Of a stretch of 64,000 nucleotides of DNA, positions 36,222 to 44,554 are shown piece by piece; position 1 is the stretch's first letter, and each line of letters starts with the position of its first letter. The stretch covers positions 1,240,001 through 1,304,000 of the forward strand of contig NZ_BNEO01000001.1 of assembly GCF_014905415.1 (NCBI RefSeq). The letters are read 5' to 3'. Source of the DNA: Virgibacillus salexigens (GTDB taxonomy: Bacteria; Bacillota; Bacilli; Bacillales; Amphibacillaceae). Under the pieces are notes generated by a model that saw only the letters and a program-made list of their open reading frames with translations, searched no databases and was not told the DNA's origin. Made by a program: the position numbers and the translations under genes.

Positions 36222-37223
36222 TTAGCAAGATTCTCTTTCCATCAGCTGTGGTGCAAAGCGATATACGTTGGTTTCTGATCGAGAATCTCCCTGTATTTGA
36301 TTAAATAATAACTGTGCAGCTTTTTTTCCCATGTCGAAAGCTGGCTGAGCAATCGTCGTTAACGTTGGACTATAAAAGGAAGCAAACGAAACATCATCGA
36401 TACCAATAATAGCGAGATCAGCAGGGATTTGAACTTGGTGATCTTTCGTATATTGTAATAACTCAAACAATACACGGTCATTTAATGCAAGAATGGCCTC
36501 TGGAGGATCTGCTAATGTAAGCATTTCCTTAATTCGTATGTGCATATCCGTGATTTCTCCACTTGCTAAATAGGCTGGTCTAAATTCGATCCCGTATTTT
36601 TTTAGTGCCGTTTTGTACGCCTCCATTCTCTCTCTTCTCGGTGTGACAGGCTGTTCCATTGGGGGTGAAATCATCCCTATTTTCTTGTAACCTGCTTTAA
36701 TAAATTGCTCTATGGCTAAATGAACAGCTTTTTCATTATCAAGTAATACCGCATCCATAGCTACTCCTGGAACTAGCCTATCCATTAAGATAAAGGGATA
36801 GTTTTCCTCTAATAGACCTTGATATAAATCGATGTTTTCCCCTGTAGGAAAAGCAATTATGCCATCTACTTGCTTGGCCCGAAGCATTTCAATATATCGC
36901 TTCTCTTTCATTGGATCATCGTCAGCATTACAAACAATCACATGAAAATTAGAAGCATTGCAATAATCCTCGATTGCCCGAATAACCTGTGTGGAAAACA
37001 CATGGAGTATATTTGCAACGATTACACCAATCGTTTTTGTCGACTTTTGCTTTAAACTCCGGGCAATTATATTCGGGCTATACCCTAAAGCTTTAATAGC
37101 TGCTTCAATTCGCTTCTTTGTATCTGCTCCCATATAATCGTATCGTTTATTTAAGTACTGAGAAACCGTACTTTTTGAAACGTTGGCATACGTTGCCACA
37201 TCAGCAATTGTAATCTTTTTCAT
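36222..37223 (-). CDS. LacI-family transcriptional regulator
   Basis: Repressor of 333 residues. The N-terminal helix-turn-helix and hinge read ITIADVATYANVSKSTVSQY and NIIARSLKQKSTKTIGVIV, followed by a periplasmic-binding-protein-like effector domain. It is the first gene of the sugar-acid operon and is preceded by three operator-like palindromes, so it should repress itself and the operon until a pathway intermediate binds. The domain order is close to KdgR of Bacillus and to other LacI regulators of pectin or gluconate metabolism, but I cannot name the effector. The next gene begins 25 bases after its stop. Confidence 0.9.
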   Translation of the reverse strand: MKKITIADVATYANVSKSTVSQYLNKRYDYMGADTKKRIEAAIKALGYSPNIIARSLKQKSTKTIGVIVANILHVFSTQVIRAIEDYCNASNFHVIVCNADDDPMKEKRYIEMLRAKQVDGIIAFPTGENIDLYQGLLEENYPFILMDRLVPGVAMDAVLLDNEKAVHLAIEQFIKAGYKKIGMISPPMEQPVTPRRERMEAYKTALKKYGIEFRPAYLASGEITDMHIRIKEMLTLADPPEAILALNDRVLFELLQYTKDHQVQIPADLAIIGIDDVSFASFYSPTLTTIAQPAFDMGKKAAQLLFNQIQGDSRSETNVYRFAPQLMERESC

Positions 37224-37251
37224 GTCTTTCTCCTCTTTATTTGCTTTGGAC

Positions 37252-37309
37252 TAAACCGATTTACTAAATCGATTTAGTCCAAGTATAAATTATTTGTAAG
37301 CGGTTTACA
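37252..37309. promoter_or_regulatory. three LacI-type operator candidates before the sugar-acid operon
   Basis: TAAACCGATTTA (37252-37263), TAAATCGATTTA (37265-37276, perfect palindrome) and TGTAAGCGGTTTACA (37295-37309) all centre on CG as LacI-family operators do. The first two are separated by one base and lie 29 bases before the regulator start, where they would block transcription. The third resembles a cre site but is one base too long for the consensus. Confidence 0.65.
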
Positions 37310-37458
37310 AGAGAGAAATCGCAAGCTTGTTCATGGATATTAATGGAATTAGAGAGCAATGACTAAATGGCCAGGTTACTCATAACGTATTCCATGTCAT
37401 AGATGAATCTTGTCGGACATAGATATAAACTAAATAATCTAAATAGGGAGTTAGTGAC

Positions 37459-37851
37459 ATGGAAGAAACATTATCTATCACAGAGGAAGAAATAAAACGA
37501 TACTATGTATTGCACGAGCAAAAAAAAGAAATGGAGCAGGAATTAAACCAGTTAAAAAAGAAATTTCACCACTACTTAGATAACACTACTGGAAAAGATA
37601 GAAAAGGTGACATTCAGCGAGGCAATTATCAAGTACTACGACAGATTCGTTCGGCCATCAAATACACGCCAGAACAAACGGTACAAAAATTGGAAGAACT
37701 ACAATTAAGTGATTTTGTTATTACCGAAAAACGCCCAGATACAGAAAAGTTAGACGCTGCTATTAAGTTAGGGCTCGTAGATGAAGCAGCCTTTGAAGAC
37801 TGTAAAAACACAAAAGTAACCCAGGCGATTGTAGTTAAAGAGGGAAAATAA
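37459..37851 (+). CDS. coiled-coil protein of unknown function
   Basis: Soluble, charged protein of 130 residues. Residues about 6-40 (EEEIKRYYVLHEQKKEMEQE and on) form a likely coiled coil; the middle holds NYQVLRQIRSAIKYTPEQTV, and the C-terminal half has alternating helices and strands with two separate domains of Lys/Glu-rich sequence. There is a good ribosome site (AGGGAG) before ATG 37459 and a terminator after the stop. The layout slightly recalls host-nuclease inhibitor or DNA-binding helper proteins, but no family is recognised and no phage genes are near. Confidence 0.6.
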   Translation: MEETLSITEEEIKRYYVLHEQKKEMEQELNQLKKKFHHYLDNTTGKDRKGDIQRGNYQVLRQIRSAIKYTPEQTVQKLEELQLSDFVITEKRPDTEKLDAAIKLGLVDEAAFEDCKNTKVTQAIVVKEGK

Positions 37852-37885
37852 TAAACAAAAATAGTTGCCATTTCGTTCAACTTTG

Positions 37886-37918
37886 ACTTGTAGTGAACCT
37901 TTCTCTACAAGTTTTTTT
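37886..37918 (+). terminator. terminator after the coiled-coil gene
   Basis: ACTTGTAG pairs with CTACAAGT around a 10-base loop, followed by TTTTTTT. Confidence 0.85.
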
Positions 37919-38051
37919 CTTGTCAACATCTAGTAGCTCTATTTTCCCCACTAGCTCGTTACCCCATCTAAAAAAGCCTTTCTAATTAAATTTTGAATTT
38001 GGAAGCAAAATGAATGATCAATACGTAGGTAGGAAAGAAAGGAGTTTAACA

Positions 38052-38258
38052 ATGCTTAAAATCATTACTGGTATCGGGGTGATTGCAATACTTATTTCCG
38101 CAACTTTTTTAGGAATATGGACGAGTGGGCTGCAACAACGCGCTAACTACCAATCAGAAACGAGGGAGCACCGTGAATTCCGTACTAAAATTGGTTTATA
38201 TAGTGGACTTATTGGCTTGATTTTTCTCGGAATTGCTGGACTAATATGGTATTTTTAA
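38052..38258 (+). CDS. small DUF5316-like membrane protein
   Basis: Protein of 68 residues with hydrophobic helices at about 3-22 and 48-67 and a charged loop between them (GLQQRANYQSETREHREFRT). That loop, with SG-x-x-RANY before an ET-x-x-HR segment, matches the DUF5316 pattern of Bacillaceae. Function is unknown. ATG 38052 follows AAGGAG by 8 bases; an in-frame upstream ATG at 38010 lacks a ribosome site. Followed after 40 bases by the YhhN-like gene. Confidence 0.65.
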   Translation: MLKIITGIGVIAILISATFLGIWTSGLQQRANYQSETREHREFRTKIGLYSGLIGLIFLGIAGLIWYF

Positions 38259-38298
38259 AGTAGATAGCATCACTTATTCCAAAAAAGGGGGTGATTAC

Positions 38299-38952
38299 GT
38301 GCAAGTCAATCGTATACCGATACTTATTCTTGTCATGAGTATCGTATATATCTTTATCATTCCTTCCGAACCAGGTAATTTCAAATTGTTTTTTAAGATA
38401 ATACCTATGTTATTAATTATTATCTATGCAATGAATCAGATGCCTAGACAGCGATCAAGCACGCATTGGTTAGTTATTATTGGACTCATTTTTTGTATAA
38501 TTGGAGATGGTACATTACGATGGTTCATCATCGGACTTACTTTCTTCTTGGTTGGCCACTTGTTTTATTTAACAGCTTTTTCCTTGCAATGGAAGTTTTC
38601 TTGGTATCGATTCCTGATGATTATTCCACTAGCTATCCTTGGTTTTCTAATGGGAAATGAATTAATTCAGGCAATTGCTAGTTCAGGTGATGAAATATTC
38701 GTCCTACCTGTGATTAGTTATATCGCAGTGATTACTAGTATGGCCTGGCTGGCAATTATGACAGGAAATAAGTTTGCAATCATCGGGAGTTTGTTATTTC
38801 TTATTTCTGACGCTATTCTTTCCTGGAATATGTTTATTTCACCAGTTCCCTACTCACATGTACTAATTATGACGACCTATTATGCTGCACAATTCCTAAT
38901 TGCCCATAGTATTAGCTCCGTCGTAAAGCAGTCTAGTCGAATGGTTTGGTAA
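38299..38952 (+). CDS. YhhN/TMEM86-family membrane protein (lysoplasmalogenase-like)
   Basis: Membrane protein of 217 residues with about eight helices. The conserved acidic motifs of the YhhN family are visible as IGDGTLRW (near residue 70) and LISDAILSWN (near residue 170). Animal members hydrolyse the vinyl ether of lysoplasmalogens; the bacterial role is unclear and may concern membrane lipid turnover. GTG 38299 follows AAGGGGG. It may be cotranscribed with the glycerate kinase gene 39 bases downstream, although no functional link is evident. Confidence 0.78.
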   Translation: MQVNRIPILILVMSIVYIFIIPSEPGNFKLFFKIIPMLLIIIYAMNQMPRQRSSTHWLVIIGLIFCIIGDGTLRWFIIGLTFFLVGHLFYLTAFSLQWKFSWYRFLMIIPLAILGFLMGNELIQAIASSGDEIFVLPVISYIAVITSMAWLAIMTGNKFAIIGSLLFLISDAILSWNMFISPVPYSHVLIMTTYYAAQFLIAHSISSVVKQSSRMVW

Positions 38953-38991
38953 TTAACTATTCGTAAACACTTGCAACAGAGGAGGAATCAC

Positions 38992-40119
38992 ATGAAAATT
39001 GTACTAGCACCAGATTCATTTAAAGGGAGTCTTACTTCCTTAGAAGCAGCAACAACTATGAAACAAGCGATTCAATCCATTGACGAACAAGCAACTATCT
39101 CAATAAAACCGATGGCCGATGGCGGAGAAGGAACGGTAGACGTGCTGCTTGCTTCTACAAAGGGAGAAAAAGTACCTATTACATGCACCGGTCCACTTGG
39201 TACGCCAATACATACGTATTATGCTGTACTGAAAAACAATACAGCGGTCATCGAAATTGCGAACATAGCTGGGTTAACGCAGATAGCTAAATCACGCAGA
39301 AATCCAGACATAACCACTACTTACGGCCTTGGTGAAGTTATTAAGGCTGCGTTAGACAGAGGTTGTACGTCCTTTATTATTGGACTTGGTGGAAGCGCAA
39401 CCAATGACGGGGGATTTGGATTATTACAAGCGTTAGGCATGCAAGCATGGAATCATGCTGGTAGTCAGTTGGGGATATTCGGCAAAGACATGCTTGCCGC
39501 GAAAGATATTTGCTTTTCAGATATAGATCCACGTCTACGTAAAGTCCACATCCAAGTAGCTTGTGATGTAGATAATCCTCTTGTTGGAGATAGAGGGGCA
39601 AGCGCTATTTATGGGCCACAAAAAGGCGCAACAAAGGAACAAATCATCATGTACGACAAAGCCCTATCTACGCTAGGAAAAAGACTGGAAGCAGAGCTGA
39701 ATCAAGACTTCACCACCGTTCAGGGAGCTGGAGCAGCGGGAGGACTTGGTTTTGCCCTTTTAGCTATTGGTGCAGAACTTACATCTGGAGCTGCTTTAAT
39801 CGGAAAAGCATCTGGCATCGATCATGCGATCAGACAAGCAGATCTAGTAATTACCGGAGAAGGCCAAAGCGATGAGCAAACACTCTATGGGAAGGCCCCA
39901 GGCTATATCGTGGAAGTAGCGAATAAAAATAAAGTACCGGCAATATTATTGTCAGGATCCTTGTCTGGTGATTTAGCTGCACTACGAGAGAAATTTGATG
40001 GGTGTTTCTCCATTATTACCAGTCCTTCCACTGTAGAAGCTTGCATGGAAAATGCAGATCGTTTGTTATTTAATCAGACCGTGAATATTCTACACCTGAT
40101 ACAAAACTTGAAAAGCTAG
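38992..40119 (+). CDS. glxK: glycerate kinase (GlxK/GarK type), copy 1
   Basis: Phosphorylates D-glycerate with ATP, to 2- or 3-phosphoglycerate depending on the class. 375 residues, normal size. Motifs include LAPDSFKGSLTSLEAA at the start, MADGGEGTVDVLLAS, IGLGGSATNDGGFGLLQALG and GAGAAGGLGFALLA. ATG 38992 follows AGGAGG; the frame extends 7 codons upstream without support. It feeds sugar-acid or allantoin-derived glycerate into glycolysis. A second, diverged copy lies at 59352-60557 next to a carrier gene. Confidence 0.92.
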   Translation: MKIVLAPDSFKGSLTSLEAATTMKQAIQSIDEQATISIKPMADGGEGTVDVLLASTKGEKVPITCTGPLGTPIHTYYAVLKNNTAVIEIANIAGLTQIAKSRRNPDITTTYGLGEVIKAALDRGCTSFIIGLGGSATNDGGFGLLQALGMQAWNHAGSQLGIFGKDMLAAKDICFSDIDPRLRKVHIQVACDVDNPLVGDRGASAIYGPQKGATKEQIIMYDKALSTLGKRLEAELNQDFTTVQGAGAAGGLGFALLAIGAELTSGAALIGKASGIDHAIRQADLVITGEGQSDEQTLYGKAPGYIVEVANKNKVPAILLSGSLSGDLAALREKFDGCFSIITSPSTVEACMENADRLLFNQTVNILHLIQNLKS

Positions 40120-40230
40120 CGAGCTTCGTTTTCCTTTCAATACTGTAAGCATGTTGAAAGACAAATCCAACGTAGGAATGAATTTCTCGTGATAGGATTT
40201 ATCTATCATTAGTAGAAAGGATACAGTTGG

Positions 40231-40581
40231 ATGAAAAAATTATTTATCACAATTTTAGGATGCGGCCTCATTATTGGAGCCGGTTTACTAATTATGCAAC
40301 TATTTTCAAACGAAGTAACGGATCGATTTAACCCGCTCGTACCAAAGAAAGAAATATATATACAAGTCAATAAAGAAGGAACCGCTCTCAGTCCAGGAGG
40401 TTATAACTATACGTTAACTGGGTTCGATAAAGATGGCCGGAAAAAAGAAGTCACCTTCTATGCTAGTGGAGAATTAAGAAAAGATGCTTATTTACGTATT
40501 TTTACCAAAGGGAAATATATTGAAACTTGGGAAGAAGTACAACAGCAAGATATTCCTGAACAAGCCAAGCAAAAGTTATAA
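40231..40581 (+). CDS. YxeA-family (DUF1093) secreted protein
   Basis: Protein of 116 residues with an N-terminal hydrophobic helix (about 5-25) acting as signal or anchor and a small beta-rich domain outside. The region YIQVNKEGTALSPGGYNYTL and DGRKKEVTFYASGELRKDAYL fits the YxeA/DUF1093 family of Bacillus, whose role is unknown; some are lipoproteins, but no lipobox cysteine is placed well here. ATG 40231 follows AGAAAGGA. It stands alone ahead of the PTS operon leader. Confidence 0.72.
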   Translation: MKKLFITILGCGLIIGAGLLIMQLFSNEVTDRFNPLVPKKEIYIQVNKEGTALSPGGYNYTLTGFDKDGRKKEVTFYASGELRKDAYLRIFTKGKYIETWEEVQQQDIPEQAKQKL

Positions 40582-40657
40582 CGCCTGCTCCACACATTTA
40601 TACATTGCTTTTTAAAGAAAGGAATGTTAGGATAAATTTAATAAGTAAATATTGCAT

Positions 40658-40733
40658 CACATGTTACTGATACGATCAGGCATGGTGGTACCTACGATGG
40701 ATTTACTCCTCTTTGTACTGCCATGCCTTTTTT
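40658..40733 (+). promoter_or_regulatory. RAT element and overlapping terminator of the PTS operon
   Basis: The sequence GTTACTGATACGATCAGGCA at 40663-40682 matches the ribonucleic antiterminator bound by LicT/SacY-type proteins (GTTACTG..TA..GCAGGCA), with its CATG/CATG closing arms. Its 3' part overlaps a terminator whose arms GGCATGG (40679-40685) and CCATGCC (40721-40727) are followed by TTTTTT. Binding of the antiterminator would keep the terminator from forming, so expression follows substrate availability. Confidence 0.88.
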
Positions 40734-40825
40734 CGTGTCGTGCATGAATCTATATGATTGGATAAACTAAACCTAAGTGTATATCCATTCCATCATTGCG
40801 ATCGCATAAGAAAGGAGAAATAAAC

Positions 40826-41311
40826 TTGTTTAAAAACTTATTCAAAAAATCAAAAGATCAACATATCTATGCACCGGTAAATGGTAAAATAGTTTCTCTA
40901 GAAAACGTACCAGATCCTGTTTTCAGTCAAAAAATGATGGGGGAGGGCATTGCTATCCTGCCAAGCGACGGTAAAATTGCAGCTCCTTTTGATGGAAAGG
41001 TCGTGCAAATCCCTGAAACCAAACATGCTATCGGCCTTGTTACAGATGAGGGATTGGAATTGCTCATTCATGTCGGCCTAGAAACCGTTGGATTAAAGGG
41101 TGAGGGGTTCCGTGTTGAGGTGAATACCGGCGATACTGTTTCAAAAGGACAATTACTAATGGAAGCAGACTTGCCTTACATTAAAGAACATGCAGCGGAT
41201 ATTATCACTCCTATTATCATTACCAATAGCAATGATTTAGACAAACAGTTCACTTATGCAGAAGAAACCGTAGCAAAACAAGGCGAAACGATGATTATCA
41301 CATTAAACTAA
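40826..41311 (+). CDS. PTS EIIA component, glucose family
   Basis: Soluble phosphocarrier of 161 residues with the EIIA-Glc fold. It begins after a short amphipathic tail and shows the family motifs YAPVNGKIVSLENVPDPVFS, MMGEGIAILPSDG and LELLIHVGLETVGLKG, where the histidine in LIHVGLE accepts phosphate from HPr. I start it at TTG 40826, 8 bases after AAGGAG; an upstream ATG in the same frame has no ribosome site. As the first gene behind the RAT switch it should donate phosphate to the EIICB encoded downstream. Confidence 0.9.
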   Translation: MFKNLFKKSKDQHIYAPVNGKIVSLENVPDPVFSQKMMGEGIAILPSDGKIAAPFDGKVVQIPETKHAIGLVTDEGLELLIHVGLETVGLKGEGFRVEVNTGDTVSKGQLLMEADLPYIKEHAADIITPIIITNSNDLDKQFTYAEETVAKQGETMIITLN

Positions 41312-41347
41312 GTAACATGGAAGCATGGAAATAGGAGGTGTCTTCCG

Positions 41348-42169
41348 GTGAGAATCACAAAAATCTTAAATAATAATGCCGTTATCGTTATGGATGGGGA
41401 CCAAGAAAAAATAGCTATCGGTGCTGGTGTTGCCTTTGAAAAAAAGAAAAAAGATATTGTTAATCCTGATAGGATTGAAAAGCTATTTGTAGTAAAGGAA
41501 AATGAAAAGCTTCAGGAATTAATTGTGCGTATCCCGGAAGAACACCTAATTATTTCTGAAGAGATTATTGATTTCGCTGAAAAACAGCTAAATACAAAAC
41601 TAAATGAACATATTCTTCTAGCTCTAACCGATCACTTATCCTTTGCGATTGAAAGAGAACAAAAAGGTATTCATTTAAAAAACAAATTATTGCATGAAAT
41701 AAAAATTATGTATAGACAAGAATTTGACATTGGCGTTTGGGCACTTCATCACATGAAGGAGAAGCTAAATGTGGATATGCCTATTGATGAAGCCGCCTTC
41801 ATTGCCCTGCATATCCACACCATGAAAATTCAAGGAGGTGATTTACACGAGACGGTTAGGCAAACAGCAATTGTGAAAGATATGATGGAAACGATAAAAA
41901 TTGACTTGGACATCACCATTGCCACAGATGATCTAGCCTACGAGCGTTTAATGACACATCTCAGATTCGCATTAAATCGTATCTACCATTATGAAGTTCA
42001 CTCGATGGACGAGGAAATGCTTCTGATGATCAAACGAAAATTCAAACGCAGTTATCAATGTTCCGAACGCGTTGCTAAGATGTTGTCCACTTCCCACGGT
42101 ATCCAACTTCCTTCTGAAGAGTTAGGATATATTACACTTCATATTGAACGACTTAAAAAATATCAATGA
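41348..42169 (+). CDS. BglG/LicT-family transcriptional antiterminator
   Basis: RNA-binding regulator of 273 residues: an N-terminal CAT domain (RITKILNNNAVIVMDGDQEK, about residues 1-55) that binds the RAT hairpin, then two PTS regulation domains, PRD1 (about 65-170) and PRD2 (about 170-273), with conserved histidines in ALTDHLSFAIER, FIALHIHTM, HLRFALNRI and YITLHIERL. Phosphorylation by HPr or the EII proteins controls dimerisation. It starts at GTG 41348 after AGGAGG. It sits between EIIA and EIICB and should act on the RAT element at 40658. Confidence 0.92.
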   Translation: MRITKILNNNAVIVMDGDQEKIAIGAGVAFEKKKKDIVNPDRIEKLFVVKENEKLQELIVRIPEEHLIISEEIIDFAEKQLNTKLNEHILLALTDHLSFAIEREQKGIHLKNKLLHEIKIMYRQEFDIGVWALHHMKEKLNVDMPIDEAAFIALHIHTMKIQGGDLHETVRQTAIVKDMMETIKIDLDITIATDDLAYERLMTHLRFALNRIYHYEVHSMDEEMLLMIKRKFKRSYQCSERVAKMLSTSHGIQLPSEELGYITLHIERLKKYQ

Positions 42170-42240
42170 CCTTATACCAATTATCTTATTTATAGGGAAC
42201 AATTATTATAAGAGACTACAACAATCAAGGGGGAATATGT

Positions 42241-43707
42241 ATGATGAACTATTTACAAAGACTCGGTCGCTCATTAATGCTGCCGGTAGCTGTGTTACCA
42301 GCTGCTGCTATTTTAATGGGGATTGGGTACTGGATTGACCCGTCTCCAACTGGTTTTGGGTCGGGGAACCCGGTCGCTGCATTCTTTGTCAATGCAGGAT
42401 CATCGATAATTGATAATATTTCCATTCTCTTTGCAATTGGGGTTGCTCTGGGGATGTCAAAGGACAAAGATGGGTCAGCCGCTTTGAGTGGGCTGGTGGG
42501 TTATCTTGTTGTCACTACATTACTTTCAACAGATACCGTTGCATTATTACAAGGCATCGAAGCAGAAAATGTAAATGCTGCGTTTGGGAGTATCGAAAAT
42601 GCCTTTATCGGTATGCTTTCAGGGATTATTGCCTCCATGATGTACAACCGTTTCAGCCATGTTAAGCTTCCAGATGCGTTAGCTTTCTTTAGCGGCAAAC
42701 GCCTTGTTCCTATCATGACGGCCTTTTCTATGATGATTATATCTGGCGTCTTATTCTTTGTATGGCCAGTTATATATAGTGGGTTAGTATCCTTTGCTGA
42801 ATCAATTAGTCAACTAGGTGCAGCAGGTGCCGGACTATATGGATTCTTCAACCGTCTTTTAATTCCAACTGGATTACACCATGCTTTAAACTCGGTGTTC
42901 TGGTTCGATGTGGCAGGAATTAATGATATAGGGAACTTCTGGTCAGGTGAAGGGGAAAAAGGCGTCACCGGCATGTACCAAGCTGGATTTTTCCCAATTA
43001 TGATGTTTGGTCTGCCTGCAGCAGCTCTTGCCATGTACCATACAGCTAAAACAAAAAGAAAAAAACAAGCAGCATCTTTACTACTTGCAGCAGGATTCGC
43101 AGCTTTCTTTACAGGAGTAACAGAGCCACTTGAATTTTCATTTATGTTCTTAGCACCAGCACTTTATTTTGTACATGCCGTGTTAACCGGTTTATCTTTA
43201 GCAATTGCAGCTTTCTTTAATTGGACTGCTGGATTTGGTTTCAGTGCCGGATTTATTGACTTGTTCTTAAGCTCACGACTTCCATTAGCCAATGAGCCCT
43301 ATATGCTCGTTGTTCAAGGACTCGTATTCGCAGTGATTTATTATTTCTTGTTCCGTTTCTTAATCAAAAAATTTGATATGAAAACTCCTGGTCGTGAATC
43401 AGACGAGGATTTGGATGAAACAGATAAAGAAGGTGAAGAAGTATCATCCGATCAGAAATTCACTGCAATGGCTGCACAAATTTACGAAGGATTAGGTGGA
43501 GACGGCAACGTTACCTCTGTCGATAACTGTGTTACTCGATTACGTGTCGAAGTAGATGATATGAATAAAGTGGATGAGGCGAAAATTAAATCTACAGGCG
43601 TACCAGGAATTAATATTGTTGGAGCACATAGCATTCAAGTAATTGTCGGTACGAATGTACAATTTGTTGCGGATGAAGTGGCTAAAATTCGCGGCAAACA
43701 GGATTAA
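42241..43707 (+). CDS. nagE: PTS EIICB component, N-acetylglucosamine type
   Basis: Membrane permease of 488 residues. The EIIC domain covers about 1-390, with LGRSLMLPVAVLPAAAILMG at the start, IPTGLHHALNSVFWFDVAG (substrate-binding histidines) and GFAAFFTGVTEPLEFSFMFL, all close to NagE/NagP. After an acidic linker the EIIB domain (about 410-488) holds the phosphocysteine in SVDNCVTRLRVE. It would import and phosphorylate N-acetylglucosamine; glucose or glucosamine specificity is not ruled out. GGGGGA precedes ATG 42241. Last gene of the RAT-controlled operon. Confidence 0.88.
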   Translation: MMNYLQRLGRSLMLPVAVLPAAAILMGIGYWIDPSPTGFGSGNPVAAFFVNAGSSIIDNISILFAIGVALGMSKDKDGSAALSGLVGYLVVTTLLSTDTVALLQGIEAENVNAAFGSIENAFIGMLSGIIASMMYNRFSHVKLPDALAFFSGKRLVPIMTAFSMMIISGVLFFVWPVIYSGLVSFAESISQLGAAGAGLYGFFNRLLIPTGLHHALNSVFWFDVAGINDIGNFWSGEGEKGVTGMYQAGFFPIMMFGLPAAALAMYHTAKTKRKKQAASLLLAAGFAAFFTGVTEPLEFSFMFLAPALYFVHAVLTGLSLAIAAFFNWTAGFGFSAGFIDLFLSSRLPLANEPYMLVVQGLVFAVIYYFLFRFLIKKFDMKTPGRESDEDLDETDKEGEEVSSDQKFTAMAAQIYEGLGGDGNVTSVDNCVTRLRVEVDDMNKVDEAKIKSTGVPGINIVGAHSIQVIVGTNVQFVADEVAKIRGKQD

Positions 43708-43714
43708 CACGAAC

Positions 43715-43748
43715 GAAAAAGCGAACTGTTTATACGGTTCGCTTTTTT
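43715..43748 (+). terminator. terminator of the PTS operon
   Basis: AAAAAGCGAAC pairs with GGTTCGCTTTTT around TGTTTATAC, ending in a T-run. Confidence 0.9.
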
Positions 43749-43840
43749 CATTTATTGTAATCCTTTTTCCAGCTTGCTTGCCTTTGATATGATACTATGT
43801 AGTGAGAGAATAAGGAATATAACTTAAGGAGAATCGATGT

Positions 43841-44437
43841 ATGGCTCCATTAAACGAAGACCAATTAACCCAAATTCGTATCGAACGGAAAAATCAAATA
43901 ATGAAAGCAGCATTGAAAGTATTTGCTGAGAATGGCATAAGACTAACCAAAGTAGGGATGATTGCTAAGGAAGCTGGAATTAGTCATGGCCTGCTCTATC
44001 ACTATTTTCACTCCAAAGATGAGGTGCTTTTTCATAGCCTTGAATGGGCAATGGAAGGGACAGATGAACTATTCAGGGAAATCCACACGCTATCATTATC
44101 TCCCTTGGAAAAAATAAAATATTTTACAAAGGTGGCTTTCACTGAAGGAAATAGTGATATTTTCCGAGTTATCCAACATATCACTAGAAGTAACGATAAT
44201 ATCTCCAATTCTACCGAACAATTGATTGAGAAAGTAGGAAAGGATTACTATGAACAGCTGCTTCCGTTAATAAAACAAGCGCAAATCGACGGCGATATCA
44301 TTCCACATGATCCAGACGAATTGTTAAATCTTTACTTGACTGTTGTATCTGGAATTATTGTAGAAGACATTACTTGGATTCAAACAGATTTAGGATCAAA
44401 AGTGGACCTTATCTTACGGATGTTCACAACAAGGTAA
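43841..44437 (+). CDS. TetR-family transcriptional regulator
   Basis: Repressor of 198 residues. The N-terminal helix-turn-helix reads KVGMIAKEAGISHGLLYHYF, preceded by ALKVFAENGIRLTK; the rest is an all-helical ligand domain. AAGGAG precedes ATG 43841. The next gene, encoding a GNAT acetyltransferase, is 117 bases downstream behind a promoter-like sequence and a palindrome, so it is the first candidate target. Ligand unknown; relatives respond to fatty acids, drugs or other small hydrophobic molecules. Confidence 0.88.
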   Translation: MAPLNEDQLTQIRIERKNQIMKAALKVFAENGIRLTKVGMIAKEAGISHGLLYHYFHSKDEVLFHSLEWAMEGTDELFREIHTLSLSPLEKIKYFTKVAFTEGNSDIFRVIQHITRSNDNISNSTEQLIEKVGKDYYEQLLPLIKQAQIDGDIIPHDPDELLNLYLTVVSGIIVEDITWIQTDLGSKVDLILRMFTTR

Positions 44438-44484
44438 AGAGGGAATACCTATCTCTTTCCAGATTTTCTCCACTGCAATTTGGA

Positions 44485-44534
44485 TTGACACTGGCGTTGA
44501 TTCCATATATTCTTATATTGACTGATTAAGTCAA
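44485..44534 (+). promoter_or_regulatory. promoter with downstream palindrome before the GNAT gene
   Basis: TTGACA (44485-44490) and TATTCT (44508-44513) are spaced 17 bp. Directly after lies TTGACTGATTAAGTCAA (44518-44534), a 6+5+6 palindrome placed over the transcript start region, where a repressor such as the upstream TetR protein would act. Confidence 0.5.
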
Positions 44535-44554
44535 TCAAAAAAAGGAGGAAATGT

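Noticed and set aside
37295-37309. Catabolite-responsive element (cre) in front of the lacI operon
   Set aside because: TGTAAGCGGTTTACA has one base too many between the conserved ends for the cre consensus, so it was kept only as a LacI-type operator candidate.
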